In this document: positions 17,923 to 26,016 of the stretch, one piece after another
How positions within the stretch are numbered: the first letter of the stretch is position 1
Layout of the letters: each line of letters opens with the position of its first letter
Program-made: the position numbers and the translations under genes
Notes under the pieces: generated by a model
Database searches by the model: none
What the model was told of the DNA's origin: nothing
The model's input: the letters and a program-made list of their open reading frames with translations, nothing else
From: Mageeibacillus sp. UBA5770
Lineage (GTDB): Bacteria; Bacillota_A; Clostridia; Saccharofermentanales; Saccharofermentanaceae
Length of the DNA stretch: 35,139 nucleotides
Direction of reading: 5' to 3'
Assembly (NCBI GenBank): GCA_002418705.1
Contig: DIEQ01000086.1
Span: 1-35,139 of the forward strand

Positions 17923-19428
17923 ATGAATAAAGTAAAAATTCAAATTCAGCGTGATTTTCAAATCGGGGAAATTGACCGACAAATGTTTGGATCATTCGTT
18001 GAGCATATGGGAAGCGTTGTCCATAATGGGATATATGAACCCGGGCATCCGGCTTCTGATAGTTCCGGTATCAGAAGAGACGTTTTTGATCTGGTAGATG
18101 ATTTGAAGCTGTCAGTGATCCGGTATCCCGGCGGCAATTATTCTTCCAACTACGACTGGGAGGTAACTGTTGGGCCCGTCGAAAAACGGCCTGCGACAAT
18201 TGATCTTGCATGGCGCCAGATTGAACCGAATACATTTGGGTTTGATGAATTCATGAGGTGGATATCCGAATTAGGTGTTGATCCAATCATGACAGTAAAT
18301 CTGGGAACAAAGGGCATTCAAGATGCTGTCAATCTGATTGAATACACGAATTTTTCTAAAGGGACAAAATACAGTGACTTGCGAAGGACACATGGCAAAG
18401 AGCTGCCTTATGGGATAAAAACCTGGTGCCTTGGGAACGAGCTCGATGGTCAATGGCAGATTGCCCGAAAAACGGCTGAAGAATATGGACGCCTTGCAGC
18501 GGAAGCTGGAAAAGCAATGAAAATCGTAGACCCGGAAATAAAACTGGTTGCAGTTGGCAGCTCTGCTACTCATCTGGACTCGTATCCGGACTGGGATCTT
18601 CAGGTACTAAAGGAAACATACGAAGTTGCAGATTACATTTCACTCCATCACTATATAAATCAGAATGGAGATGATTTAAATACCTATCTGGCTCGGGCTA
18701 ATGATGTAGAAGAACAAATTGTGACAATAATCGCGGCATGTGATTATGTCAAATCATTAAAAAGAAGCAAGAAGACGATGATGCTTTCTTTTGATGAATG
18801 GAATATCCATCGCGCTCCTGAGGTAGAATATGAACCCTGGACTTCCGGATCCCCAATTGACTGGTGCAGATTTAATATGCTGGATACGCTCGTTTTCGGA
18901 ACAATGCTGATAACGCTGCTTCGGCATGCTGACAGGATTAAAATTGCATGTCAGTCACTGCTTATAAACACTATTCCCCTGATTCTGACAGAAAAGGGGG
19001 GAGATGCCTGGCCGAATCCTACGTACTGGATTCTGCAGCAGGCTTCGAAATACGGCAGAGGTACAGCTTTGTCAACCGTTATTTCGTCCCCGGAATATCT
19101 GACTGAAAAATATGGGAAAGTCCCTGCTGTCGATCACATTGCCGTACTTGGAGAATCCGGAAAAGAAATTACTGTCTTTCTTGTTAATCGAAGTTCTGAG
19201 GTGATGGATACTGAGATTCAGGTTGATGGATTCATTGCGCCACCCTGCGAGGCTAGTCATACTGAGCTGCATCATCCTGATCTTGAGGCAAAAAATACAG
19301 GGAAGAAGGATATCAATCTTAAGCCGGAAAAATCAATCCTAAATCCCAAAATAACTGGAAATAAAATTGAATGTTACATGCAGCCATATTCCTGGAATAT
19401 GGTAAGGCTGTTTATCGGCGAATGCTGA
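17923..19428 (+). CDS. abfA: GH51 alpha-L-arabinofuranosidase
   Basis: A 501-residue intracellular arabinofuranosidase without signal peptide. It releases L-arabinose from arabinan or arabinoxylan oligosaccharides. The start of the fold is MFGSFVEHMGSVVHNGIYEP. The acid/base Glu is E173 in CLGNELDGQW and the nucleophile Glu is E292 in SFDEWN, both typical of GH51. AAAGGA is 12 nt upstream of the ATG at 17923; the ATG at 17911 directly abuts that site and is less likely. The gene is now just downstream of the IS110 element, so its original promoter or operon link may have been changed. It is followed by a GH43 gene 33 nt away. Confidence 0.95.
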   Translation: MNKVKIQIQRDFQIGEIDRQMFGSFVEHMGSVVHNGIYEPGHPASDSSGIRRDVFDLVDDLKLSVIRYPGGNYSSNYDWEVTVGPVEKRPATIDLAWRQIEPNTFGFDEFMRWISELGVDPIMTVNLGTKGIQDAVNLIEYTNFSKGTKYSDLRRTHGKELPYGIKTWCLGNELDGQWQIARKTAEEYGRLAAEAGKAMKIVDPEIKLVAVGSSATHLDSYPDWDLQVLKETYEVADYISLHHYINQNGDDLNTYLARANDVEEQIVTIIAACDYVKSLKRSKKTMMLSFDEWNIHRAPEVEYEPWTSGSPIDWCRFNMLDTLVFGTMLITLLRHADRIKIACQSLLINTIPLILTEKGGDAWPNPTYWILQQASKYGRGTALSTVISSPEYLTEKYGKVPAVDHIAVLGESGKEITVFLVNRSSEVMDTEIQVDGFIAPPCEASHTELHHPDLEAKNTGKKDINLKPEKSILNPKITGNKIECYMQPYSWNMVRLFIGEC

Positions 19429-19461
19429 TATTTACTAAATTGCTGAAAGGCCGGTGATAAA

Positions 19462-20421
19462 ATGTCGAATCTTGAGTACCCCAATCCGCTGATCATGAAT
19501 CGGGCTGATCCATGGATTTATAAACACACGGATGGGAAATATTACTTTACAGCAACCTCTCCTGAATACGACAGAATTGAATTACGTGTAAGCGATACTT
19601 TAGCAGGACTCGATAATGCTTCTCCCCGCGTTATTTGGAAATCCCATTTGGATGGTGAGATGAGTCATCTGATATGGGCCCCTGAAATCCACTATCTATT
19701 CGGGAAGTGGCATGTCTATTTTGCTGCGTCGCAAACAACTGAACTCCACAAACAGCACAATACCTTCCAACACCGCATGTATGTAATCTGTGCAGATGAA
19801 CCTGTGATGGGCCAATGGCAGGAGTTGGGTCAGGTAGAGACTGACTTAGACACTTTTTCCTTAGATGCTACGGTTTTCGAATCTAAAGGAAAGACTTTCT
19901 GCGTATGGGCCCAAAAGGATCCTGCTATTTTAGGGAATTCTAATATCTATATTGCGGAGATGGCTAATGCTTCCTCGCTGCTCCTTCCTGCAACACTTCT
20001 TACTAAACCGGAATACCCCTGGGAATGCTCGGTTATTCCTGTCAATGAAGGACCGAGTGTGATCAGACATGACGGCCGGATATTTCTGACGTATTCTGCT
20101 AATGCGACTGGCCCTGAATATTGTATCGGCTTGCTGACCTCGAATGAACAGGACAATTTGCTTGATGCTGCCTCCTGGGTTAAGCATTCCATTCCGGTTT
20201 TTATGACAAGTGAAGAAAATCACAAATATGGGCCGGGGCATAACTGTTTCACTTATTCGGAAGATGGATTGACCTTGCTCATTGTGTATCACGTACGCGA
20301 TTACTTATCAATTGAGGGAAATCCACTGGATAACCCTGACCGCAATACCTGTATCCAGGCTGTGCATTTTGATAATAAGGAGGACTTAATATTAGGGATA
20401 CCGGTAAGATGTAACCGATAA
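19462..20421 (+). CDS. GH43 family glycoside hydrolase
   Basis: A 319-residue five-bladed beta-propeller glycosidase. The catalytic base is D16 in MNRADPWIY, the pKa-modulating Asp is D135 in SLDATVFE, and the acid is E196 in VNEGPSV. There is no signal peptide, so it acts on imported oligosaccharides, probably as an arabinofuranosidase or beta-xylosidase alongside the GH51 enzyme. The length is that of a single-domain member. AAAGG lies 11 nt before the ATG. It is the last gene of the locus. Confidence 0.9.
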   Translation: MSNLEYPNPLIMNRADPWIYKHTDGKYYFTATSPEYDRIELRVSDTLAGLDNASPRVIWKSHLDGEMSHLIWAPEIHYLFGKWHVYFAASQTTELHKQHNTFQHRMYVICADEPVMGQWQELGQVETDLDTFSLDATVFESKGKTFCVWAQKDPAILGNSNIYIAEMANASSLLLPATLLTKPEYPWECSVIPVNEGPSVIRHDGRIFLTYSANATGPEYCIGLLTSNEQDNLLDAASWVKHSIPVFMTSEENHKYGPGHNCFTYSEDGLTLLIVYHVRDYLSIEGNPLDNPDRNTCIQAVHFDNKEDLILGIPVRCNR

Positions 20422-20508
20422 TTACATAAAAGCGGTTCAGCTGGTAGCAAGCTGATATCGCTTCTTATAGGAGTAACAATTCTGTGACTCTTCATTATTC
20501 ATTATCAG

Positions 20509-20542
20509 AACAACCCGAATTAACCGTATGATTCGGGTTGTT
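20509..20542 (+). terminator. Terminator-like hairpin after the GH43 gene
   Basis: AACAACCCGAAT (20509-20520) and its exact complement (20531-20542) form a 12-bp stem with a ten-base loop, about 90 bp past the GH43 stop. No T run follows, so termination may be weak. The remainder of the 303-bp gap up to 20725 holds a TATAAT at 20669-20674 that may serve chrA; nothing else is evident. Confidence 0.5.
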
Positions 20543-20724
20543 CGCTGTAATGAAATATCAGAATTCAATCCCCTGTGGTCGCGAAAACCTATTTTTCACA
20601 TGAGTGGGAAGGTGGTTTGCTGCATATGAGGCGTAATAAATCATGTGGCAATTATTCTTGCCCATACATATAATAAAAGAATCATGATGCGATCACACGG
20701 TAGAACGCAGGAGAACGCAGTACT

Positions 20725-21900
20725 ATGACGATCCGCGAATTCAAACAATTGTCCAGAGAAGAACGGTCTGCGAGGCTCAAGGAAATTACCCTTGTTTTTC
20801 TGAAGCTGGGGGCGTCTTCTTTTGGAGGGCCGGCTGCGCATGTTGCCTTGATGGACAGTGAGATTGTCTGCAAGAGAAAATGGATCAGCCGGGAGAAGTT
20901 CGTCGACTTGCTTGGAGCGACCAATCTTATACCCGGCCCCAATTCTACCGAGATGGCTATCCACCTCGGTATGGAGCGGGGGAGTGTGCCGGGCCTTTTT
21001 CTCGCCGGTCTTGCTTTCATTATTCCCGGCATGCTGATTTCCCTGGCCTTTGCATATGCTTATGTCCAATATGGCTCTCTGCCGGATGTCGGGTTTATCC
21101 TGCAGGGGATTAAGCCGGTCATTATTGCCGTTATTCTGCAGGCACTTATCCGGCTGGGGAAAACGGTTATCAAGACGCGGGTCTCTGTAGTGATAGCCGC
21201 AGCGGTAATCGCGGCTTATGCTTTGGGACTTAACGAACTTCTTCTTCTCCTTATCGCAGGTGTCCTGATGATGCTGATCCGCAACAGGAAAAAACTGTTT
21301 GGAAGGATGCATGCACTCTGTCTGCTGCCGATTTCTGTCTTGCCGCACAGTGCCGCCTTATCTTCTTCCGGGAGTATGCCGCTGCAAAATCTCTTTTTGA
21401 CATTTCTTAAAATCGGATCAGTATTGTACGGCAGCGGTTATGTGCTGCTTGCCTTTCTTGAGACCGAATTTGTTAAAAATGCTTCGATCCTGACCAACCG
21501 TCAGCTGCTTGATGCCGTCGCTGTCGGCCAGTTTACCCCCGGACCCGTCTTTACGACAGCGACATTTATCGGCTATCTCATCAGGGGGACGCCAGGAGCA
21601 CTTCTTGCAACACTTGGCATTTTTCTGCCGTCCTTTTTCCTGGTGTGGCTTTTGAATCCGCTGATTCCCAGGATGCGTTCATCAACGTGGATATCCGGAG
21701 TCCTGGACGGTGTCAACATCGCATCTCTTGGGCTGATGGCTGTCGTATCGGTTAAACTAGGTCTGAATGCACTGGTTGACTGGATGACACTAATTATTTT
21801 TATCGCCGCTTCTGCCTTGCTTTTAAAAACAAAAGTGAATTCCGTCTGGCTTATTATGGCTGGCGGCCTTGTCGGCTGGGCTGCCCATTTTCTCCGCTGA
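20725..21900 (+). CDS. chrA: Chromate transporter family protein (ChrA, two-domain)
   Basis: A 391-residue full-length CHR protein of two homologous halves. Both halves carry their signature: FLKLGASSFGGPAAHVALM with NLIPGPNSTEMAIHLG, and FLKIGSVLYGSGYVLLAFLE with GQFTPGPVFTTATFIGYL. The family exports chromate in proteobacteria, but the physiological substrate in anaerobes is uncertain. About ten hydrophobic helices are visible. AGGAGA lies ten nt before the ATG. The CDF exporter starts 46 nt after its stop, so they are probably co-transcribed. Confidence 0.93.
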   Translation: MTIREFKQLSREERSARLKEITLVFLKLGASSFGGPAAHVALMDSEIVCKRKWISREKFVDLLGATNLIPGPNSTEMAIHLGMERGSVPGLFLAGLAFIIPGMLISLAFAYAYVQYGSLPDVGFILQGIKPVIIAVILQALIRLGKTVIKTRVSVVIAAAVIAAYALGLNELLLLLIAGVLMMLIRNRKKLFGRMHALCLLPISVLPHSAALSSSGSMPLQNLFLTFLKIGSVLYGSGYVLLAFLETEFVKNASILTNRQLLDAVAVGQFTPGPVFTTATFIGYLIRGTPGALLATLGIFLPSFFLVWLLNPLIPRMRSSTWISGVLDGVNIASLGLMAVVSVKLGLNALVDWMTLIIFIAASALLLKTKVNSVWLIMAGGLVGWAAHFLR

Positions 21901-21907
21901 AAATGAT

Positions 21908-21959
21908 GTAAGGCAAATATACGAACATAGCTTTGAGGTAAGGCAAATGCACGAACATA
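21908..21959 (+). repeat. Imperfect 22-bp direct repeat around the CDF start codon
   Basis: The segments 21908-21929 and 21938-21959 match at 20 of 22 positions and are offset by exactly 30 bp. The second copy contains the probable start codon (AAATGCAC) where the first has AAATATAC, so the two differing bases create or destroy the ATG. It looks like a recent local duplication. Confidence 0.8.
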
Positions 21960-22873
21960 ACGACGAACAGGACAAACAGCATTTTCAGACAGGACACGTC
22001 CATGATGCGGCAGCGCTGTCAGGGAAAAAGATATTCTGGGTAACACTGCTGAATGCGGTGATAACCATTGCAGAGATATTGGGCGGGATTTTTTCGGGAA
22101 GCCTGGCCCTGATATCCGATGCCGTGCATAACTTAAGCGACACCGTTGCCATTGCACTGTCCTACTTTGCCAACCGCATTGCCCGTAAGCCCAAGAACGC
22201 CAGGAAAACATATGGCTACAAGAGGGCGGAGATTCTTTCGGCGTTTGTAAATGCTTCGGTCCTGCTGGGGATTTCTGTCATGCTGATCTACGAAGCGGTT
22301 AAAAGGTTCCGGTCGCCCGAAACCATTAACGGGACACTTATGATCGTGGTTGCGTCGATTGGCCTTGCTGCGAATTTTATCTCTGTGATGCTTCTGGAGA
22401 AGGATTCACATGAGAGCCTTAATATCAGGTCGAGTTACCTGCATCTGCTCAGCGATACGGTGTCCTCCGTCGGTGTCCTGCTTGGCGGTGTTGCGATTAA
22501 CCTGTGGGGCATTGTGTGGATTGACCCCGTTATTACCGTTTTGATTTCTATTTACATAGTTAGGGAGACGTGGCAGGTGATCAGAACAACCGTTGATATC
22601 CTGATGCAGTCGTCTGCTCCTCTGGACTATGACAGGATCAAAAAAGACATCGAAGCCATAGATAAAGTCAAAAACATCCACCATGTCCATTCATGGATGA
22701 TTAACGAAAAGACAATTCATTTCGAAGCTCATATAGATATGGAGAACATGCAGCTTTCGGAAGTCGAGGTTATATATGATAAGATTGAGGCCTACCTTAA
22801 AGAACAGCACGGCGTCAGTCATGTGACCCTGCAGGCCGAGGTGGACAAGTGCTGCAATAAGGATATTTTTTAG
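21947..22873 (+). CDS. Cation diffusion facilitator (CzcD/ZitB-like metal exporter)
   Basis: A 308-residue CDF antiporter with six helices and a cytosolic C-terminal domain. The metal site is formed by the two HxxxD motifs, H61/D65 (with D58) in SDAVHNLSD and H166/D170 in YLHLLSD, the pattern of Zn/Cd-type members. The N-terminus is His/Glu-rich (MHEHNDEQDKQHFQTGHVHD), which fits metal capture. HHVHSWMI lies in the C-terminal domain. The start at 21947 has GAGG eight nt upstream; the frame is open further back into chrA. It is between chrA and a Cys-rich protein gene. Confidence 0.93.
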   Translation: MHEHNDEQDKQHFQTGHVHDAAALSGKKIFWVTLLNAVITIAEILGGIFSGSLALISDAVHNLSDTVAIALSYFANRIARKPKNARKTYGYKRAEILSAFVNASVLLGISVMLIYEAVKRFRSPETINGTLMIVVASIGLAANFISVMLLEKDSHESLNIRSSYLHLLSDTVSSVGVLLGGVAINLWGIVWIDPVITVLISIYIVRETWQVIRTTVDILMQSSAPLDYDRIKKDIEAIDKVKNIHHVHSWMINEKTIHFEAHIDMENMQLSEVEVIYDKIEAYLKEQHGVSHVTLQAEVDKCCNKDIF

Positions 22874-22888
22874 ATATTGAGGTGAATC

Positions 22889-23443
22889 ATGGATTGTACA
22901 AAATGCAAAGCTAAGGGATGCAGAAATTCTTCCCCCTGTCTGGATAACAGTGATAAATATGTCGGAAATTATGCTCTCCCCGAAAACCAGGGCAGGGCGA
23001 AGGCTGCTTCACAGCTGACTGATAATGGCCGGGCTGGCACGCTGTCGCGGCTTGAAGAAATTGTCGAGTATTCGAAACTGCAGGGTTACAGCAAACTGGG
23101 CTGCGCTTACTGTTACGGGATGGAAAAAGAGGCGGTGCTGCTGCGGGCGTATCTTGAAGCGGAAGGATTCAAACCGATCATGGTATCCTGCACGGTTGAT
23201 GATGTGAAAGAGGCGGATATCGACACCGGCAAGACAAGTGATGCGGTCTCCTGCAACCCCCTCGGGCAGGCATATATGCTCAATTCCTCCGGCGCTGAAT
23301 TTACCCTTCTGATGGGGTTATGCCTTGGCCATGATATTCTGCTCCAGAAAAATCTTACAATGGATTTTACGACTTTCGTAGTCAAAGACCGTGTTCACAA
23401 ACACAATCCGTTACTGGGGCTGCCCGGACTTTCCCGTATCTGA
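22889..23443 (+). CDS. DUF1847-like cysteine-rich putative metal-binding protein
   Basis: A 184-residue protein resembling the DUF1847 family found in anaerobes. The N-terminus is a compact cysteine cluster, C3, C6, C11 and C17. Further cysteines are at 72 and 75 (GCAYCYG), at 101, in VSCNPLGQA and in MGLCLGHD. The body has an alternating helix/strand pattern ending in TTFVVKDRVHKHNPLLGLPG. Function is unestablished; iron or zinc binding is suggested by the cysteines only. AGGTGA precedes the ATG, 15 nt after the CDF stop, so it is the third gene of this operon. A strong terminator follows. Confidence 0.82.
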   Translation: MDCTKCKAKGCRNSSPCLDNSDKYVGNYALPENQGRAKAASQLTDNGRAGTLSRLEEIVEYSKLQGYSKLGCAYCYGMEKEAVLLRAYLEAEGFKPIMVSCTVDDVKEADIDTGKTSDAVSCNPLGQAYMLNSSGAEFTLLMGLCLGHDILLQKNLTMDFTTFVVKDRVHKHNPLLGLPGLSRI

Positions 23444-23471
23444 TAAATACGAGCCGATAGCTGAACATAAA

Positions 23472-23523
23472 AGCCGCTGTATGCTGAACTTTTCGAAGTT
23501 CTTTGTACAGCGGCTCCTTTTTT
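23472..23523 (+). terminator. Strong intrinsic terminator after the metal-transport operon
   Basis: A two-part stem: outer AGCCGCTGTA (23472-23481) with its complement (23506-23515), and inner GAACTT/AAGTTC closed by a TTCG tetraloop (23486-23501). It is followed by CC and seven T residues. It separates the transport genes from the thiol/radical-SAM cassette. Confidence 0.92.
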
Positions 23524-23624
23524 GACAACTCATCTGCTGCTGAATTCTGAGATGGAATGTAACATAGTCACTGATAAGCCATCGTGGATGAAGTAATTTG
23601 TTAGAGTTATCAATGGAAAGACTA

Positions 23625-23671
23625 CCGACAAGACGAAATCCGGAGTGTTACTATATACCCCAGTGGGGTAT
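23625..23671 (+). promoter_or_regulatory. CsoR/CstR-type operator and promoter of the radical-SAM cassette
   Basis: The 17-bp palindrome ATACCCC-AGT-GGGGTAT at 23655-23671 is a perfect match to the general operator form of CsoR/CstR repressors (A/T flank, CCCC, short spacer, GGGG). It overlaps or directly follows a plausible promoter, CCGACA at 23625-23630 and TACTAT at 23649-23654 (18-bp spacer). A regulator of this family is encoded at 28102. The -35/-10 call is weaker than the operator. Confidence 0.8.
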
Positions 23672-23721
23672 GCACCATATTAACACCTGACCGGAAGGTT
23701 ATAACCCAACAGGGAGGAAAT

Positions 23722-24339
23722 ATGCAGAAAGTAATCGTGAAAAGATACACCAGGGAAAGTGCCCAGTGCAAGAATCTAAGCTGCGGCAGCAATCTCGGTT
23801 TCATGGACATCGAACTGGGAGAATCCATATTGGATCTTGGCTGCGGTCGGGGATATGAGACCATTGAAGCTGCAAGGCTTGCCGGCCGAAGCGGGAAAGC
23901 CGTCGGACTTGATCTTACACCGGCCATGATTGTCCAGGCTAAAGCGCAGGCTGCCGGTACCGGGTTTCAAAATATTGATTTTGTCCATGGTGATATTGAG
24001 AACCTACCTTTCGAGGACATGTCTTTCCATGCGGTCATGAGCAACTGTGTCATTAATCATGCCCGCAGTAAAGAAACCGTATATAAAGAAATTTACCGAG
24101 TCCTGAAAAATGGCGGGCGATTCGTAATTTCGGATGCTGTCACCAGAGAGCCCCTGCCGGAATTTGTCAAGAATGATCCTAAGTCATGGGCAGACTGTTT
24201 CGGAGGCGCCGTTACGGAGAGTGAATACATGGACAGCATCAAGTCTGCCGGTTTTGACAATATCACTGTTCTGCACCGCAGAGAGTATATAAAGAACGGG
24301 TATGATTTTATCAGCCTGACGATTCTTGCACGTAAATAA
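23722..24339 (+). CDS. ArsM-like SAM-dependent methyltransferase
   Basis: A 205-residue class I methyltransferase. Motif I is ILDLGCGRG (residues 36-44) and the SAM acidic loop is VGLDLTPAMI. The sequence around MSNCVINHARSKETVYKEIYRVLK (C109) and SWADCFGGAVTESEY (C159) closely follows arsenite methyltransferases, and C16/C21 in the N-terminal QCKNLSCGS could be the third thiol ligand. True ArsM proteins are usually longer (about 260 or more) and have a C-terminal extension, absent here. Linked genes encode a Cys-rich peptide and a radical-SAM maturase, so the substrate may be a peptide thiol or a bound metalloid rather than free arsenite. GGGAGG precedes the ATG; it is the first gene of the cassette. 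Confidence 0.85.
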   Translation: MQKVIVKRYTRESAQCKNLSCGSNLGFMDIELGESILDLGCGRGYETIEAARLAGRSGKAVGLDLTPAMIVQAKAQAAGTGFQNIDFVHGDIENLPFEDMSFHAVMSNCVINHARSKETVYKEIYRVLKNGGRFVISDAVTREPLPEFVKNDPKSWADCFGGAVTESEYMDSIKSAGFDNITVLHRREYIKNGYDFISLTILARK

Positions 24340-24344
24340 TTGCC

Positions 24345-24382
24345 AAGATATCAGTTCGTGTTTCCCACAGTGGACTGATCTT
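24345..24382 (+). repeat. Stem-loop between methyltransferase and precursor peptide
   Basis: ATCAGT (24350-24355) pairs with ACTGAT (24374-24379), extended by AAG/CTT across a two-base bulge and by an inner GTG/CAC pair. It starts six bases after the methyltransferase stop and has no T run. It may protect mRNA ends or separate peptide translation from the upstream gene. Confidence 0.5.
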
Positions 24383-24417
24383 GATATAGATATTATGGTT
24401 TGACAGGAGGTGAGATT

Positions 24418-24525
24418 TTGAAGAAAGTAACAAAAAAGGCTGGTGTAAATAGCTGCTGTGCAACCTTTACTACAGCTCAGTGCTGCTCTAAGTCCTCGAA
24501 AATTGTGGCTGGCTGTCACAACTGA
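24418..24525 (+). CDS. Cys-rich 35-residue peptide, candidate RiPP precursor
   Basis: A short gene with TTG start and an ideal AGGAGGTGA ribosome site (24405-24413; AGGAGG is seven nt from the start). The peptide starts MKKVTKKAGVN, is basic, then carries C13-C14, C22-C23 and C33 in CCATFTTAQCC and VAGCHN. The two CC pairs are spaced by seven residues. There is no signal peptide. It lies directly upstream of a radical-SAM/SPASM maturase with only an attenuator hairpin between, the standard layout of a precursor and its modifying enzyme. Residues 1-11 would be a very short leader. I do not recognise the peptide family. It could alternatively be an unmodified metal-binding peptide. Confidence 0.8.
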   Translation: MKKVTKKAGVNSCCATFTTAQCCSKSSKIVAGCHN

Positions 24526-24530
24526 TCTAA

Positions 24531-24568
24531 GGTGAGACGGCTTCCCAAAGCCGTCTCATCTACTTTTT
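24531..24568 (+). terminator. Attenuator between peptide and radical-SAM genes
   Basis: An 11-bp stem (24531-24541 with 24550-24560, one G-U pair; core TGAGACGGC) with an eight-base loop is followed by five T residues (24564-24568). Such partial terminators allow much more precursor peptide than maturase to be made. Confidence 0.78.
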
Positions 24569-24585
24569 ACCTTATGGAGGGTTAC

Positions 24586-26016
24586 ATGATTTTAGCGAAA
24601 AATAACGTTATCGTAAAAATAGAAAAATCCAATCCGCAGTCCTATGCCATTCTGAATCCGGTTACCGGAAGCTTTGACATCATGGGCGAACGTGAGAATC
24701 AATGGCTGAAGGATATTTCAAAAGGTGACAGGCCGGATGCCGAATTCGAGAATTATTTACTGGAACGCGGATATGCTTATATAGACCGGAACAGTCATGA
24801 TGCAGCTATTGAAACAGCTTATAAGGAATTCAATGAAGAAATTGCCCGGACACAGGTTCAGCTGATGCTGATCCCTACATATGGGTGCAATCTTTCCTGT
24901 ACATACTGCTACCAGCACGGAATCGATGACAAGCCGGTACTGATCACAAAGGAAACGGCAGATGCATTTTTTGATTATGCACGGGAAACATTCGGAGACC
25001 GTAACCCTAAACCGTTCATAACTCTTTTCGGCGGCGAACCTTTGGTCAACTCGAAGGCGCAGCGTGAAATCATCGGGTACATAATTGACAGGTGTGCAGC
25101 TGAAGGCTATGAAGTGGCGGCTGTGACCAACGGATATGATTTCGTACATTTCGTCGATATGCTGAAAAAGGTCAAGGTAAAGGAAATCCAGTTCACGCTT
25201 GACGGCAGTAAAGATGTGCACGATGCCCGCCGGGCTACGGCAAACAAAAAAGGAACGTTCGATCAGGTCGTTGCAGGTATTGAAGCAGCAGTAAATAACA
25301 CAATCCCGGTAAATCTTCGTTCCGTTGTAGACCTTGAAAATATTCAGGATCTTGTCAACCTTGCCGAATACCTCGACAGCAAGGGCTGGCTCGACCTGCC
25401 GCCGGAGCTTTTCAAGACACAGCTCGGCCGCAATTACGAATTGTTTGAATGTTATGCCAAGCCCCAGCACCTGATGACCGAAGTCAAGCTTTGGGGCCGG
25501 TTTGCTGAACTCAGCAAAGAATATCCGATTCTTGCCAAGTTTCACCGCCCGGATTTCAAAGGTATGCGCCGCATTGTTGACACGGGTGAGATGTACATGG
25601 CAACCTTCGATACCTGCCCGGCTGCAAAAAGTGAGTGGGTCTTTGACCTTGACGGCAATATATACGGCTGTACAGCAAGCTGCGGACGCGAAGAATATCT
25701 TCTGGGAACCTATTGGCCTGAAGTCCGCCTGAATCAGGATGTAATCAGCACCTGGCAGAAACGCGATGTCAAACACATTACAAAATGCGCATCCTGTGCC
25801 TATGACGTCATTTGCGGCGGCGGATGCGGCGTCGTGGCTGCCAACCGCGATTCGGGGAACATTCTTGCGCCTGACTGCCGGCCTATCCAGGAACTTCTTG
25901 AGATCGGCGTCAATTACTATGCGGATGATCTGCTTGCCATGGTTGAATCTGAAGAGAGCAGCGAACCTGTGGAAGATTACAGCTGCTGCGGCACAGAGGC
26001 GGAAATAGACAGATGA
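24586..26016 (+). CDS. Radical SAM/SPASM peptide maturase
   Basis: A 476-residue radical-SAM enzyme. Residues 1-80 resemble a PqqD-like peptide-recognition (RRE) domain: VIVKIEKSNPQSYAILNP, then GSFDIMGE and a short winged-helix-like run. The [4Fe-4S] motif C101-x3-C105-x2-C108 (YGCNLSCTYCYQH) is followed by FGGEP at 148-152 and TLDGSKDVHDARR. The SPASM region has C344, C362, C366, C401, C404, C410, C414 and C431, enough for two auxiliary clusters. An extra CC (467-468) lies in the tail. GGAGG five nt upstream fixes the ATG at 24586. It should modify the peptide at 24418, for example by thioether or other carbon cross-links. Its stop overlaps the next gene (ATGA). Confidence 0.92.
   Translation: MILAKNNVIVKIEKSNPQSYAILNPVTGSFDIMGERENQWLKDISKGDRPDAEFENYLLERGYAYIDRNSHDAAIETAYKEFNEEIARTQVQLMLIPTYGCNLSCTYCYQHGIDDKPVLITKETADAFFDYARETFGDRNPKPFITLFGGEPLVNSKAQREIIGYIIDRCAAEGYEVAAVTNGYDFVHFVDMLKKVKVKEIQFTLDGSKDVHDARRATANKKGTFDQVVAGIEAAVNNTIPVNLRSVVDLENIQDLVNLAEYLDSKGWLDLPPELFKTQLGRNYELFECYAKPQHLMTEVKLWGRFAELSKEYPILAKFHRPDFKGMRRIVDTGEMYMATFDTCPAAKSEWVFDLDGNIYGCTASCGREEYLLGTYWPEVRLNQDVISTWQKRDVKHITKCASCAYDVICGGGCGVVAANRDSGNILAPDCRPIQELLEIGVNYYADDLLAMVESEESSEPVEDYSCCGTEAEIDR

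Noticed and set aside
20641..21348. Long minus-strand open frame (about 235 codons) opposite chrA.
   Set aside because: It mirrors a clearly real ChrA gene, is rich in Arg/Gln/His without domain character, and lacks a ribosome site.
24523..24585. The TGA ending the Cys-rich peptide is in frame with the radical-SAM gene and is followed by a hairpin, as a selenocysteine read-through would be.
   Set aside because: The hairpin is followed by a T run, as in a terminator, and the radical-SAM gene has its own strong ribosome site and ATG at 24586. Simple stop plus attenuator explains everything.
24757..25776. 339-codon minus-strand open frame opposite the radical-SAM gene.
   Set aside because: It is the antisense shadow of a gene with intact cluster motifs; composition is Cys/Phe/Val-biased and no family is recognisable.
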